A stretch of DNA of 64,000 bases. Source: Gorsachius magnificus. Taxonomy: Eukaryota; Chordata; Aves; Pelecaniformes; Ardeidae. The DNA is taken from positions 48,466,090-48,530,089 of the forward strand of contig CM067087.1 of the NCBI GenBank assembly GCA_034008185.1. The letters run 5' to 3'. This document shows, in pieces, positions 46,101 to 61,100 of the stretch. The stretch's first letter is position 1, and the number at the start of each line of letters is the position of its first letter. Under the pieces are notes generated by a model. That model was given only the letters and a program-made list of their open reading frames with translations. It made no database searches and was not told the origin of the DNA. The translations under genes were made by a program, and so were the position numbers.

Positions 46101-49100
46101 AGACTCTGGGAGGTCATCTGGTCCACACCCCTGCTCAAGCAGGGCCACCGAGAGCCAGTTGCCCAGGACCGTGTCCAGCTGGCTTTTGAGTATCTCTGAG
46201 GATGGAGACTCCACAGCCTCCCTGGGCAACCTGGGCCCATGCTCAGTGACCCTCATGGCAAAAAAAAACCCCAAACAAACAAACAAAAGCGCTTCCTGAT
46301 GTTTGTACAGAAACGCCCGTGTTTCGGTTTGTGCCCGTTGCCTCCGGTCCTGCCGGCTGCGAAGGGTGTCTGCCTGGCTCCTGGCAAGAACAAGGCGAAA
46401 GCTTCTGTTGTACCCAGCATCTCCCTCAGCCTGCGTATGCAAACTAGAGCGCTCGTTATTCATGAGCTCGGATGTCAGCTTACATGACATAGGTCGGGCC
46501 TTACAATAAAGTGGGACCAGGGTACGTAAATTGAACACCAGATAACCTCCTCTACCCGAATCCTTCAGTGGCATCTGAATAACTGGAAGATTCGTTGTGT
46601 TCTTCATTGCAGGGACTTATATGGGCTGAAAAATTGACCCGGGTGTGTTGCATGCCCTTGTGCTCTTTCTGTTCCAAAGTACTCGCTGTTCAGGTTATGC
46701 AAGGGCATGAAATAGATAAAAAAGTGAATTGGAATGAAAGTCAACCTTTAATTTACAGATTCTGAAGTGCTTCCTTCTTGGTCTGTTCCTCTTTCAAGAG
46801 GTGAGGTTGGTCTGGTAACAGGAATAACCGAAGCGCTGGGAGCAGGAGTTGGCGTAGGCCTCGAGGTAGAGACTAGCCAAAATACCACTAAGGGAAAAAA
46901 TGATGAAGGAGGAGTGCGCAGCTTTTCACCACATGTAGAGTGTCAAAGCATGATGAGCAATTCTGCATGAGTAAAAGTTTATGCATCAATGAAAAAACAT
47001 AATGGCTTTTTAATTTTTCTTACAGTTTCTAATTAGTGGCTTTGAAAACAACTCTGTGAAGTTCTTCTGAATGGTTTTTAGCTTGATGGTTATTAAAATA
47101 GCAAACTGTCATTAAGGGTATAGCTTACAGAGCTGTTTGTACCCAATTACTACGTGAGGAAACATGGTAACTGGAATGACTTTTTTTTTTCTTTAACGCT
47201 CTCAACTGTCTTATAAAGGTCAGCATTTATTTATTGTATCTACCCCTAATGGGTGGGAAACTTCAGACATTTTAAAGTTGCTGCTGATCTCTTGGAAGTT
47301 GTGCAAGAAGTGTCTGCAGTCGTTACTGCTGTTGATGAGCCATGTGCTTGATCCTTTTAGGCTGATAAAGGGGAGATGCCAGGGGCAGCGATTATTGATT
47401 GCTGATGATTGTCGATGATGTAGATCATCAGCGGAGGGTGTCGTTTGGAAGTTTTGCCCTTCAGGAATACAGTACGAAGAAAGCAGTTATAAGTAATGTG
47501 AGTAATTCAGACTTCCACGAATAAGCCTAAACGGGGGGATTCCACACTGAGGTTCTTGCATAACATAAAGACCCTTGAGTTTACATATGATAATCATGAT
47601 TGTGAATGGAAATAGGCTGTGGCATTGATCAAACTGTGGTTGCTAGAACTGATACGATAGTTCAGGATCTCTTTCTTACCTGCTGCCCACTTGTAATGTT
47701 TGTGTTTTGTGGCGAGCTAGATGCTTGCTTCTACCAATGCCTTGTATAAGCAGGTGCGGCTAATCACTTCTAATGACAGTAATACTTTATGAAATTCAGT
47801 CTTTCTTGTCCAGGAATTTGGTTATTTACAATTTTCCTGTGTTTGCTTTGATTCCACCCTCACCCCCCGGGGGGTCACTGGGACACATCCCTTAGTAATA
47901 ATTATTTAATGTATTTGTAATGTGAAACAATTGTGTGTGAATGTTAGCTAAAAATATTAATGGTTCTTGCTTCTGGAGGGAGTGAAAGGGTTGGTAATTG
48001 GATATAGGCTTCTTGACCTTTATGTCACTGATTCAGAAAGAGTCCATGGTACCAGATGCCAAAGCGTTTACTGTCTGAAATTTGCTGGGCAGTGGGTAAG
48101 GTGATCTTAGTATAGTTTTTAGTGTGCAGGTATGTGTGACTCAGAAGCCAACACAGTGGCTATCGCTGGGAGGAATGTTCGCAGCTAAACTTACAGTTCC
48201 TCATTTCTAGATGGGACTGTCCCACCTGAGGGCCAGATACAAACTTCAGAAAGCAGGATGAAGAGGGAGCTTGGGTTGCATCTGCCTGTTGTACAGATTT
48301 TGTGACTTTCCCTGGAACCGGATTTTTTTTAAAAAAAAAAAGTGTGTGTGTGTATATATATACACGGAGACACAGTTCACTGTAAGGGCACTTCGGTAAG
48401 TCTTGATCCGTTTATGTTATCAGCAGATCCTAATCCTAAATCCATGAGCAAAACCCAGGTAAAAGGGAAAGAGTGTGTCTTAGGAGATGAAGAAGTCTCA
48501 ACCATAGCGATTTTGGTGGCAATGATCCGTTCATAGTTCCTTGCCCTGTTGTTCATACTTCGCGCAGTACGGCCCTGCGTTAGATTTGCTGGCGCTCCGA
48601 TCCCAAACCTAGGCGAGAGTCCTAGCGATACCGGACCCCTCGTTTTCCAGGTGCTAGCGTGGGGAGCCTGGCTTCTGCCAAGTGAGTGGCAGAGACAGGT
48701 CTGCTCGGAGGGCCCGGGCAGCCGGCAGGACATTAATAGCCTGTAGTAGGGTGTATCCTCCCGCCCGCCTCGCCAGCGCGGCTGCAGCAAGCCGGGCATA
48801 CGTGGGCTTCGCCAGCCGAGTGACTGACACGGCTGTCTGGACAGTCCAAATCGGAGCTCTGGCCAGATGAAGTCACAGCGAGTCTTCTTCCCTTCCCGCC
48901 ATGGTTTTGTACGTGGTGTAAAGCGCACACAAACGTGACGTGTCAGCTTGCTTGCTGATAAATTCATCGCTACGTGGGTTTGATGCCAGCATGTTTATCG
49001 ATGACGTGTTTGGTGGCCTCTCGCCAGCTCTGCATCATCACCTCCGTTTGGAATGAGGATACACGGAATGATGTGTAGGGAACATAGAACACTTCAAACT

Positions 49101-52100
49101 TGGATGTTGGCATTATCTATCTTGGGCAACACTGCTAAATTAAGTTTCAGTAGTGGAGTACCTTGTTCATTTGAGCAAAAGTTAAGATGATGCATCATTA
49201 CTTAATTTAGAAGAAAATCATTTTGGTACAGCATCAGACATGACTAGTGCGAGCGCAGAGTACAAATCTATTTATATAGGTTACCTCACTGATAAAGAAC
49301 TCCTTCAAAATTCCTAGTTGAAAACCAGGTTATTTACTTTTCTGGTTTGTGTTCCTCGTGCCCTTTCTGAAGAAATCCTTGTGAATTTATAGGATTTAAT
49401 ATAACTTCTAACGTGAAAAAAAAAAAAATCTGCTTTATATTGCAGAATATCTTAATGTCAGAGGTTTTTTTCTAAAACCATTTTATAAAATAAAAATCTC
49501 TAGGCTCTTAGAATATTTCTTTAAAAATGACACTAAATCTCATCCTGACGTGCATGAAATCTACTCTGTTCTTATCTTGGGGTTGTAAAGTGACGGCTGA
49601 CAACACTTACAGTAAGGGTCAGGGTCATAGGTAGGAAAGTAGCATGCAGGAATTTTTACTTTCAACAGCTGTTTTGATTATACTTTTGGCTTGTTTCTTG
49701 GCAATAATGGAATAATTTCTTATAAAACTATTCGAAACCTATATTGAATTCTGATTACTTCTAGTTGCGTTACAAAGGACTCGTACAATCTGCGATACTT
49801 CCTAGACTGCTGGGCTTCAGTTACTGGAAGTGGGATTTCTTCCCCACAGCCGTAGAGAAATTTGTAATAGCAGGAAGAATTATACTTGGGATTTTCGACT
49901 TTCATGTGACTCCTTCACTGTTTGTCTTGTGTTTGTGCAATGAGCCTCTGATCAGACTTTCTTCAGGCCTCACAATGATATAATTAAACAATTACGTAGC
50001 TTTATTTAATGCTTTACTATGCCCTGATAAATGTTATATTTGATTTTGAGTGTTTCTCTGTGTAAGTACTGTGGAGTGGCAGAGTTTGAGAACGGCAGCT
50101 GAAAATGCTGCTTGGATCACTTGAAGCGGGTTACTGCATAGGTCTGGGAGCCACGAGTCTGCAATATATTCTCACGTGGGAAGAGTAGCGTGCGTGCTGT
50201 AATCTGAAAGACTTCCTTGTGCGAAGGAGTTCCCGAAACCTGCCTGGCAGTGTAAGATGTACAGACTCTGTGCTGGGACCTGTACTTTTGATTTTACTCA
50301 GAAGTGTTTGGTGTTTCTGTTCATGCACCTGACGCCTGTGCAGCGTCAGCCCTCTGCCTTACTGTTCCGCTGCAGCATTCCCACTCGAAAGTCAGTCGTG
50401 AATATTAAACCTCTTTCTGCCCTTACACAGAAAGCCAGGCTTTACTTAGTAATGGACTAATTGTCTGAAATCCTGGGAATTCAGTGCGGTTGGGATTCCT
50501 TTTTTCCACTGCTTCTGTCTTATTAATGAAACCTGCAGCTAGTTGGTGGATTCAAGATTTCCTAAACTGTGCAGAGCATTATGTTCTGGATGTTTTCCAA
50601 GTTCTGTTTTTTAACAGACAACTGAATTCAGATGTGCATAATAAATTTTTAGCTACTATAGGCTGACCTTAGAAATTAAATACATAATTCCCCCCCCCCC
50701 CATGTTGAGTACTGTGAGAGCATGTAATAATGTAAATAAGAGGCAAGGTTCAGCTATGAAATAGAACAGCATAATGAGGCAAAGAGTAATATTGAATCAG
50801 AGACTCTTGGAATGCGGATAAATGGCTGTGCACAGTAAGAAGTTAAATTTCTTTCTGTAAATACTGCTTTCTGTTGATAAGTTGTCATTCGGCAGAAGGT
50901 TGGACTGCATTGACCTGGTGTGCAGTGCTGGGACCGGGTTGTTTGGTCCCTGGGTAGAGTTTGAATGAATTGGTGTAGAACAACTCTTATTTTCCGCACC
51001 GTATGCCGTGTTAATTCATCCCTGTGTTGGGGTGTGTTTAAAGGGGACTTTGGTAGCATAAATTTAGTAAAAGTTCTGCTTTCACTAACGCGTACTTCAG
51101 GCAGTAAAATTTTGTATGCTCTTTGCATCTTTAAACAGCCGTAACTTCAGTGTTCCTGCCCAGTTTACCTGTCCAGAAACTTTGTTGAAATGGGAAGTTC
51201 CTGACTGCAGGTGTATTTGATTGCCAGCTGTTTATCAGTCGCTTACCTCTCAAGGAGAGGGGTTTGCCTGCCTCCCCTTGCGGTGGCAGGGTGGCCTGTG
51301 GAAGGGTTTATTTTATTAGGAACTCAGCAGGTGGTTCGCTGAGGTAATTTCTGGTGACCTGCTTTGTTCGGGATTACCAGCGCGCTTTCTGCTAGAACCA
51401 GTCTTCTGTGTGGCTGGCAGATGGCTTTGAGTGAAGCTCGGGGAGCAGAAAAGCAGGTTTTGAGCAAATGCCTTCGCGGCGTTGCCCAAGCACGAGCTCA
51501 GGTAAAAGGAGATTTATTCATGCAGCCCCTTTGCAACCAGCTGTCGGTGTGGGCTCCTTTACTGTCTGTCGTCGCATTGAGGGATCTCCTGTGTCAAAAT
51601 TTATCTGTCCCCGGGCCGACACCTAATACCTCTGGGGGCTAGCTGCTCATCACACAGTTGATACGTTCTTGGTCCGCCGCAGTTGGCAGTTTAAGTGGAT
51701 ATAATCCATTCGGCAGATTTCCTGGAACTTCTCTTAACACAGCTGTGCAACTCTGCTGCTCCTTTAAAGCTGCCGGCTCTTCCTTGACGTCCTGCGCTTG
51801 GGCAGATGCCAGGCCATAGCAGAACCTGGAGTAGCTTGAAAGATCTTTCTTGTCCCTTCTGCTTTTTTTGCAGTGTGCCTGCCTGCCTTAACCGAGAGCT
51901 GTAGGAACTTAATTTCTGCATCGATACTTGCATACAGCTGTATCAATCAGTTTGCTCTTTGTCTTTAGGTTTTTGACATAATTAGTGCCCCCTAAAGAAG
52001 CCCTTTGTTTTTCAAAAATGAGAAAGGGAGGTGGGATTTCCCCTTAATTGTTCCTGAAATCATAATAATGTGACCAAAAAAAGGTGAAATATTGTATTTT

Positions 52101-55100
52101 TTTCTCTGGTTTCCTGTGAGGTCCTACAGGTTTGGCCTCATACAGTCCTCAGTTCGGTACCTGAAAGATGGAACTGTCGCTAGCTCTATGGCAGCCTGTA
52201 TTGCCAAATTTTAGCCAAACTGGCTGTTGTACTGTTCTGAAGGACAGTTGTTTGGGGTTCAGTTTTGTGTTGAGAAGAACACCTATAAAGCAAATAGTGC
52301 TCTCGTCGTATTGTGAGTTGTACTAATCACCCTGGGCCTGGATTGCTCTCATTTTGTTCCTCTAAAACAGTTGTGCACACCTGCAGTTAAAATAATAAAC
52401 TCCAATGGTGAATTTTCAGTTGCAAATGTGCTGGTCTGGTTTGAGCAGTCATTTGAAACAATCTGTGTGCAATGTATTTCTTAGAATAGCCAACTAAGAA
52501 TATCAGCAGCCTCATGTGAATGGTGGGATGGGGCCTTGGAACCTTCCTAAATTGGAATCATAGCATTAGCGGTGGTCTGCTCTTTGGCTGAATTGAAATT
52601 GCTGCCTTGTTTTGATTTCGCATGCATTCTTACAACAAAAATGTTTTTGTTCTAGGGATTTATCAAAGATGTTCATGAGGACTCGCTCACAGTTGTATTT
52701 GAAAACAAGTAAGTATTCAATTTAAAAAATAATCGTTTGAGTATTAAGTTGTTATTTTGGTTTTGTGGTTTTGGTGGGGTTTTGTTTAGTTGTTTTGATG
52801 TTAGGAGGAAGTAGATTTCATCAGCAAGGTATAGTTGTAGAAGTACAGGCTCACCATTCTGTTTAAAGCCTCCATGAACTACTTTCTTGAATCGCTGTAT
52901 CAGAATTCATCTCGTCACTTACACAGTCCTTTACATATTTTTTTTTTTTTGTATTTTTACTGATGGCCATAGATATGATGGCCAAATTTGATTAAAATAA
53001 TAATAATCAGTGGCAGAGGCCTGATACGCTCAAACTAAAGCAAAAAAAGATGGAAAATACCAAAGTACTTCTGTTAGCTTAGAAATACAGAGGATTTTTT
53101 TTTTGAGGAATGCTGATCAGTGTCCTCAGCTGGAGAGAGATAGGTACAAGTATCCTGATGGTGATTGATTTTTCTTTTTGATTATTAAGAAAATAAATAT
53201 ATATACATATCCAGTCTGAAGACCAAGGAGGTTTTTTAGTGGAAAACAGTGCAAGTCCGGAGAAAGAATTATCCATGAGGCCCTCTTCACTGAATATATA
53301 AACACAGCAGCCCTGCTAGGGACTTGTAGTGGCAAGTCAAAGATAATCCATGGGATGGTAAAATACAAATGAATACCTGTTCAGCATTCAGACTGATAAC
53401 ACCGTGGATTACCTGGGAGATTCCAGGACTAATTTAAGATACTCTGGGAGCTACATCCTCTTTCATGTTTCCCTTCCAGTTGCTAGGTGGAGATCCTAAA
53501 AATGTGTCAACTTTTGATGTGAAAATTGTTACTAAACTCTGCCAGCACCAACCTGTAGATTAGTCTTTGAGCCTTTCTTCAAGAAAGATTGCTGGGTAAT
53601 AAAGGTAATGCTAGGGAGTGTGCAAGAGTGTGTTTATAAACAGTATTTTATAATCCCTGAATATATAATCGTAGGGTGTGTATGTGTATATACACATGTA
53701 TAAAAAATCCAAGGGTGTGGGAAAAGAAGTAACCCTAGGGTTTACCCTTGCAAAGTCCAGTCTTTGTTTCTCTCCTGCATTTTTCTAGCCCTTCTTTTAT
53801 GAAGGATAGTTAGAAGATAAGGTGGCAACCATAACTTGTACTAACACTTACTGAGGTGGTTACGGAAGTTGTTACCATCTCCTAGGTTTTCATACCCCCG
53901 CCCCAAAACCTGACAAACATAAAAACCAAATTGAGTCCTTCATCCTCTCTATGGTCTGAGGAGATGTGACAAATCTCCAGTTTCATATTCAACATCCATA
54001 TTACTTTTTTTTTAAGGCAGGAGGCTCTTTGCCTTCAAAGCATATACTTTCACATCAGAAACCAGGTAAGCTAGAGGAAGTGCCTGTGGTTCACAGCAGG
54101 GGTCTGATTGTTGGCAAACACATCCCTCGTGGTTAGGATCCATGTCATCCGTGCGTGTTCTACAGAAAGTCTGGCAGCAGCAGCCATGCTCCAAAAAGGG
54201 TGGGCTGCAACATATGTCGAGTGTTTTGTTGACCAAAAATAGGTCTTACCAGGAAGTGTGTCTGCAGTTCTAGTCATCAGTCTGTGATGTAAATCTGGTA
54301 AATTATTACCCTTTTTACCGAGTTAAATTCATAACGGCTTCAGTAGAGCTGAAGTTGGCAAGAGTGTCATGTCCTGAATGCATCATTCTGTTGTGATAGC
54401 TATCAGCACTAATGAAATAAACACATTTCCTCTGCTAAAGGCAGTCTAAATTGTCGGTTTGCGTTTTCTGCCATTGTTAACCAGTCTTTTATCTACAGCT
54501 GTTGTAAGGTTCCCAAAGTTGGTCTAGTAGCACAGACTGCTAATGATGATTTTGTGGCCATAGCAATAATTAATCTCTGGGCAGGTATCATTTTAAGAGA
54601 CATTTCTGGAGGTGAGGAGGTAGAGAATGAATGCAGAAGCTTCTGGGACTGGAAACTTTTATTACTGTATAAGACAGCTGGATCTTGAGGTACAATTTCA
54701 TATAGGCCCATTGGCGTTTGAAGCAGCCATATTGAAAGAAGGACTTCTCCGTTGTAAGCAGCAAGCCCCTCCCTTTTTTTGTAATTTGTGCCAGGTATTT
54801 GGGATAATCCTTCTGACTACTAGGCATCCGTTGTGTCAGATCTCTTGGTAGGTAATTTGTAGCCAGTCAAGTCATTTCTTGAAACACCTTTTTTTGCATT
54901 TCACCAGTGAGATGCTCCAGTTTTGGACTTTCTGGCATGAAAACTTTGACTCCTCGTATTCTGAGAACTGAGCCTGCTGTGCACTTTTCTGTTTTATTAA
55001 AAAATACCAAAACGTCTTGCAGCTGATAGCAGTAAGAGGTCATTGGCCCATCAGCTTCTTAGTGGATGGGGTTCCTTTAGATGATCAGAGACGGAACTAA

Positions 55101-58100
55101 AATGAGCCTACTGCAACTTCATGTGGATTTTATTGAAGGTATAAGGTCTCTTCAGTCGTAGCGTCTTGGTTTGGGCAGTTTATAACCTTGTAAGCTCCCA
55201 CTTGCTAGGCTCTCTAACTGTGGGGCACAGTTGAAATTCTCAAGAGAACTTTAAGCGGCTCATTTGAGTTTGCAACATTTTTGATCCTGTTGTTCAGTTA
55301 TTATTATTATGCTCACACTGTTTCTAAACTGAAATTTTACATACCCTATAGTTTAAGGAATGCATTTTGTCCGCAACTCTTACTATTTGCCTTTGCATCT
55401 GTGAGAGTAATAATTTCACAAAGGCGGGGAGGGGAAAGAAAAACCCAAACCCTGAGTTTAGTGACCATTATAGTTGCAACAAGGGCAATTGAATTGTCAG
55501 CCCCCGTCACCATTTCTCAGACATAGAATGAGATTTAAATAACATTTTATGGCCATAATCCCTTCCAACTTCAACAAAAGCTATCCATAATCTTCATTGA
55601 TTTTATAGTTTTTCAGAGTTCCACTGTAGTTAAAAGAAAAATAAAGGGTATAATAATGGCTAGAGCAAAACTGTATGGATACCTCGCATCTTTATTAATG
55701 AGGTACTTGAGTGTAAGTTGTCTTTTCAGAGAAAACATAGAAATGTATCCATCTTGTAGAAGGCTGCAGAAGTGCCCTTTGCTCTTAATGCTGAGACTTG
55801 TTCCGCTGCCTTAGGCTGCTCTGTCTGCATGTATTGAAGTAAGCAAAACAAATGGATCCCAGTAATCCTTACTGTTACAAGTTCCTTCTGGACCCTCTCT
55901 GTACCTGATGGTGAACTTCGATTAAGATGGGCGTAAATGATGGACGTCGGAGTGCTTTGACAATACCTGTCAAAGTCCCTCAGATATTCTAAGTTAGCAA
56001 GGTTTTTTGGGTTGTTTTTCCCCCTGGTTTTATTTCCACCTGTGTAGAGTCTTCAGCTGAGTTTCTGACTTAGAGTGAGGAGCAGCTGATGGGTGTTCTG
56101 TGGCATTCACGGAGCAGAAGGAAAAGGAATTCTGGGAGAACACAGAGGATGTGAATTGCTCCAGTAGCCTTCATAAAATGCACCTAAAATACACGCTTCT
56201 ACAAGTAAAATGCTTTGTAGAGCCAGCTACGGTAACATAAATAGCCTTTCCGAACAAGAAGGTAAAATTTTAGTTCTATATGCCCAGTAATAATTGGTAT
56301 TGATAAGCAGATATAAAGGTATGTTTTGAACTGAATCTGTTTGCCAGACACTTACTGGGAAGTGTGAACAAGTTTGTAGGTAGAAATGTAAGGTTTGGTT
56401 AACGATCAGAGGCAGATTTTCCTGGAATACTTAAAACATCGATGGTAAGCGGTTGAAATGTTAAGTGTGAGGCGGAGAAATGGATGAACCCCAGTGGTGG
56501 ACTGCAAAGATAAGCTTACATCTGTATAAAGGCTTTATGACTTGAACAGTAGAAATGCAAGTACATCATCTAATAATCTTTTCACTGGGGTTTTATGAAC
56601 GCCATTTAGTGAAGCCAGTCAAGTTACATTTTTCAGTTAATTTAAAAATTGTCATAATATCTTCTCAGATACTACTTTTGTCTTGACAGGATTATTTTGT
56701 TTCATTTGCTTTGTAGCAATGAAGAAAGAGACTTGATTGTATGGAAAGAGTGATTTTTAACTAAATTCAGAGTTCTAAAAATGAAACTAAGAAAACAATG
56801 GGAAAATTGTAGAAATAATGTGCAATGTCTCTTCAACTTCCAGCTGGCAACCAGAGCGCCAGGTACCCTTTAATGAAGTCAGGTTACCACCACCCCCTGA
56901 TATCAAGAAAGAAATTGGTGAAGGTGATGAAGTGGAGGTGAGTTTATCCTAACGAACTGTCCTGATACCTAACCGATTGTCTGTTCAAGGCGGTGATGGT
57001 GATCATAAGTACGTTACCAAAGTGAAGATTTAAAATGGAGCATGTCTCTAGTGATGGATTTATTAGGCTTTCAGTGAAACTGTGACACTGCACCTTTTTC
57101 ACAGAACTACCAATGGAACTTTCTCAAAATCTAAAACTTAAAATAGCTGAGAATGTTTCAGAATTCAAAACAAAACTAGGTAATTTTCTTTTTTTTTTTT
57201 TTTTTTATTATCTGGAATATAACTGTTGGGAATGTTTTGATGTGAAGATGTAATAAAGCTCTTCCAATAACAAGATTTTTAACCCAGATGAAATATCTGG
57301 CACAATCTCGTAGGAAATTGTGAGAATTATACTGTTTTACAGAGAAACAGTCTTAATTAGAAATTATGTATTTACTGGGAAATTTAAAAGGCGCATGTTC
57401 TGTTCCCAGCTCATTGTAGTATCTTAGTAATTTAGTAATTAGTTTAACTTCTGCTTTTGACTTCACTTGTCCTTAAAAATCAAAATAATGAGTTCCTTTA
57501 GGATACCTTTATGTTTTTTGGCTGGTAAGCTAAGAAACAATGTAGTATAGGTGCTGGGGTTTTCTGTTATTTTATTTGAAGTTGTTATTACATGCTATTT
57601 GTTGGCTTTGTTAGAGATTAAATGTAAAGGATTATTTCCTACCTCCTTGCTATTGCAAAATTTCTTGTTTTGTCTGCATGCAAATGGCTTTGGCCTGTCA
57701 GAAGTGTGTGAGGAGTAAATGAAACTTACAGAGGATGAGGAAACTGAAAGTTTCAGAAGTCATTTGTTGGGTATCTGATCTTGCCTTAAAGTGGTAGTGT
57801 TTGTTAAATATGGAAGATGCAGTCATAGGATGACTTGTTCATTTCAGTAGTCCTAGGTATATCAAGTAAGCCAAGGACAAAACAAAAAGCTGAACTGTGG
57901 AGTTACTTCTACGTGTGAGCTTTCAGCATGAACACAGTGTTTGAATTTAATGAGGAATTGCCCCTGAATAAGCGTTGAGTCAAGGTTTTATCTTCCCCTA
58001 GAAATTTCTATGGAATTGTCAGTAATGTATGCAAAGGAAATCTGTTCACAATCCTTGTAGTGCAAAATAATAAAAATTTGTGCAAGAAGGACATGCCTGG

Positions 58101-61100
58101 ATGATTTATACACAAATTACTTTTGTGTAGAATACTTCCATTTTAATGAAATTTTAATGAAAATTAGAAAAGCTGGTATGTTCTTTCTTCATTATATGTG
58201 CAGGCAAGTGTATTATGTCCATATGTGCTTTCAGTGTTTCTTACCACTTTCATTTTCAGGTTTATTCTAGAGCAAATGACCAAGAACCTTGTGGTTGGTG
58301 GCTGGCAAAAGTTCGAATGATGAAAGGAGAGGTAAAGGATTTTTAAAACCTACTGATTTCGTGCTGTTATGTTAAATATAGTAAATATGAAAGGTCTTTG
58401 TGATGGAAAAACTATGAATAAAGTACTACCAATACAAAAACATGGCAAAGCAGAGTTATAAGCTGAGATCACTTTGGAATGACCTGTGCTGCATTACACA
58501 GCTGAGGGTTGTGGTTTTGTAGCTGAGCAAGTCCCTTCCATTATTAGTAGTTTAATTGCTGGGAGGACTGTACGCCCGCATAAGAACAGGACTTCTAACA
58601 GACCTACTTTGTGAATTTAATGTGGCACTAAAAGTTAAGTAAAGCGGTACGCTTCACCTGAGGCTAAAGTCTGTTTAAACTCCATTAATTAATTAAGCAC
58701 GCTCTAGCCATTGACGTGTGTTGCTGTGGGTTCTTTTTGGTGTATGTATTTATACTGGGTGTAGTGGAAGGACGCTGGCTGGGTTGCTTTACAAATGTCA
58801 AGTTTGTATTTTGCTGTTGACTGTTAGGTGCAACTGCAAACTAACTTGTAGATTCAGCCATTTAAGCGTATAGAGCTATGTCAGTCTCTGATACAGCCCC
58901 ATTAAAGGTTTATTTTGTGAAATGACAGCAAGAGAATTTAACTTCATAGTAGGAAGGGCCCTGTGTTTTGATGCTTCTATTGTATTGGGTTCCTAAAACC
59001 AAAGGAAGTGGGGTTGAGGGGAAAAAAAATGTCCAGTTTTTGGTGGTGTTTAAAAACTGTCAACAAATAGTAACTGCTCTTGACCTCTGTAAGGGCAGGG
59101 TGATGGTAAGCAGTTTTCAAAGGAAAATTCTGTGTCTTGATCCTTGGGGATGAACAGCTTGTTAAGAAAGCGAGAGAAAAGGAGACAAACTGATTTAAAT
59201 TATAGAGTTTGTCATTTGGGGCTAATCTCTTATGTCACAGAAATTCGGAATTTTGCTATTGGTTAGCTTGCTATCCTGCTTATTTTAAAGAAAAAAAGTT
59301 GTAAAAGAAAGATTTTTAATTCTGAATTTAAATTCAGTTTTATCCAATTCTTAATTTTCTGGTATTTTTGACAGGGAAAATAATTTTTTTCGTCCTCGGA
59401 TGGCTGGTGTCTTTATACAGCATTGCCAAATTAGTTATTTTATGGAATTGTCTCCCAAAAAGAAGTCACAGTTCAATTTTTGGCTTTTTTGTACAGTCTT
59501 TAACATGGTTCCATATTCAAATTTTTTCCTCAAAGTAAATGTGAAGTTCACAACCAACCCGTGTATCTAATGACAGTTAGCTTTGTGATTGTTCTGGTAA
59601 CCAGAACTATCTTTAACGGTAGGAGTTAATTTTTTAAAGCGTGTAGTGTTAGTTCTCTTAAAATTAGTTGTCTGTCCATTATTCATTTTGAATTATTATT
59701 ACTTAACTTGTTTTTTGATATGTTTCAAAGCAGCTTTGTGTGATTAGGATGATACCTGGGCTAAACTTGAAAACTTGAAATTGGAAAACAGCTTGTGGAA
59801 AAGTATATTGCGACTTTAGCCATTTACTTTTTCCTGATACTTGAGTAAATGTTGTGTCTTGACAAAACCAGATAGCAGTTTTGAGGGAGGAAGGGGAGAA
59901 AGTACTGCGGCATGCCTAAGCTGCATACAGGTGGAAGGGAGGGTGGGAGAAGGCTGCATCCCCAGCACAGAGCCAGGCTTCGGAGATGCTGTGCACACAA
60001 GCTGCTTTATACCCGCACGTGTTGGATGGAAGTGTAGGAGTAGATTACTGGTAGCTGTTAAATCTTCTTGGTTCTCTTGCCTTCCTAAAGTTGGGTAGTG
60101 TGTATCCAAAAGATTGAATTTTTATTTTTCCTTTTGATCTTGCATGATTCGCAGGTAGTTTGCCCACTGAATCAGTGCATTTGCTGCCCCACCACCTTAA
60201 AGTGTTGCAGAGCAGATACCTCTATGAAGAATGAGTTGTATTTGCCTCTCTAATAGTTTGGGGTTTTTTTAGAATTAGGGCTTCAGTTAATATTTTTGAT
60301 TTTGGAACTTGGACTGGACTAAAGTAGGTATTTGTAGAGGGATGGGCATGAGAAAAATCAATCAAAGATGCCTTTAGGGGGAACTGAAATTGTGCTGATG
60401 TGGTGCTGTGACTTCACTAAGGTATCAGATGGGTACTGAAATATGTCCAGGCTCATTTGTGTAGAATTGTAGCATTATATCAACTCAGATTTATGTTTTA
60501 GTCTATATATTCATATTTTGTACTTTCTTGGTGATGCTTGGTAATGTTACTATGTCTTTGTTGTTCCTTACTGAAGTTACCATTTAAAAAAATATTCTTC
60601 TATAGTTTTATGTCATTGAGTATGCTGCTTGTGATGCCACTTACAATGAAATTGTCACTTACGAACGACTCCGACCTGTGAATCAAAACAAAACTGTCAA
60701 AAAGAACACCTTTTTCAAGTGCACAGTGGATGTTCCTGAAGATCTGAGAGATGCGTGAGTAGCTCTGCATGCTTTAATAAGGCATTTATTGTACCTGAGG
60801 GGGGGAAAAGCCCGCTTGGCTTATGTTTCAGAGGCCAATTTACAGGTGCATGAGGAGCCCTAAGGATGGCTATAGCTGCAGTAGCTGGTTTAGAAACTAC
60901 TGACTGGGATCCCCACTGAGCTTTTTGGGATGGGGACAAAAGAGAAATCCCGAGATGGGAGCTTCAGGTCTTGCTTTAGGCTTGTACAGGTGATGCACTT
61001 GCAGTGGGCCTCTGATACTGAGACTTGCCAAATAAGCACGATGGCAACCAGTCCACAGAGAAGTAAACTGTGGAACCATGTTAGGGAGAATGGGAATCTT

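Larger units (their letters stand above)
43134..52655 (+). other. FXR1: FXR1 intron 1
   Basis: A 9.5-kb first intron (GT at 43134, AG at 52654-52655). It begins with dense G-runs to about 43260. It holds a T-run near 44010-44024, a C16A16 junction (44533-44564), a T-run at about 45900-45923, a minus-strand CR1 fragment (46075-46400), a (GT)n/(TA)n microsatellite (48342-48365), a CpG-rich patch (48550-48860) and a C12 run (50690-50701). No other coding exon is recognised. Confidence 0.9.

Noticed and set aside
46062..46607. Minus-strand open frame of 181 codons in intron 1
   Set aside because: It is the C-terminal CR1 ORF2 remnant plus flanking chance sequence, not a host gene.
48377..48967. 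Minus-strand open frame of 196 codons in intron 1
   Set aside because: No recognisable domain, no supporting splice or promoter context, and it overlaps a CpG-rich patch where stops are rare.
55550..55600. CR1-like 3' scrap (CCCTTCCAACTTCAAC)
   Set aside because: Too short and too diverged to separate from chance.
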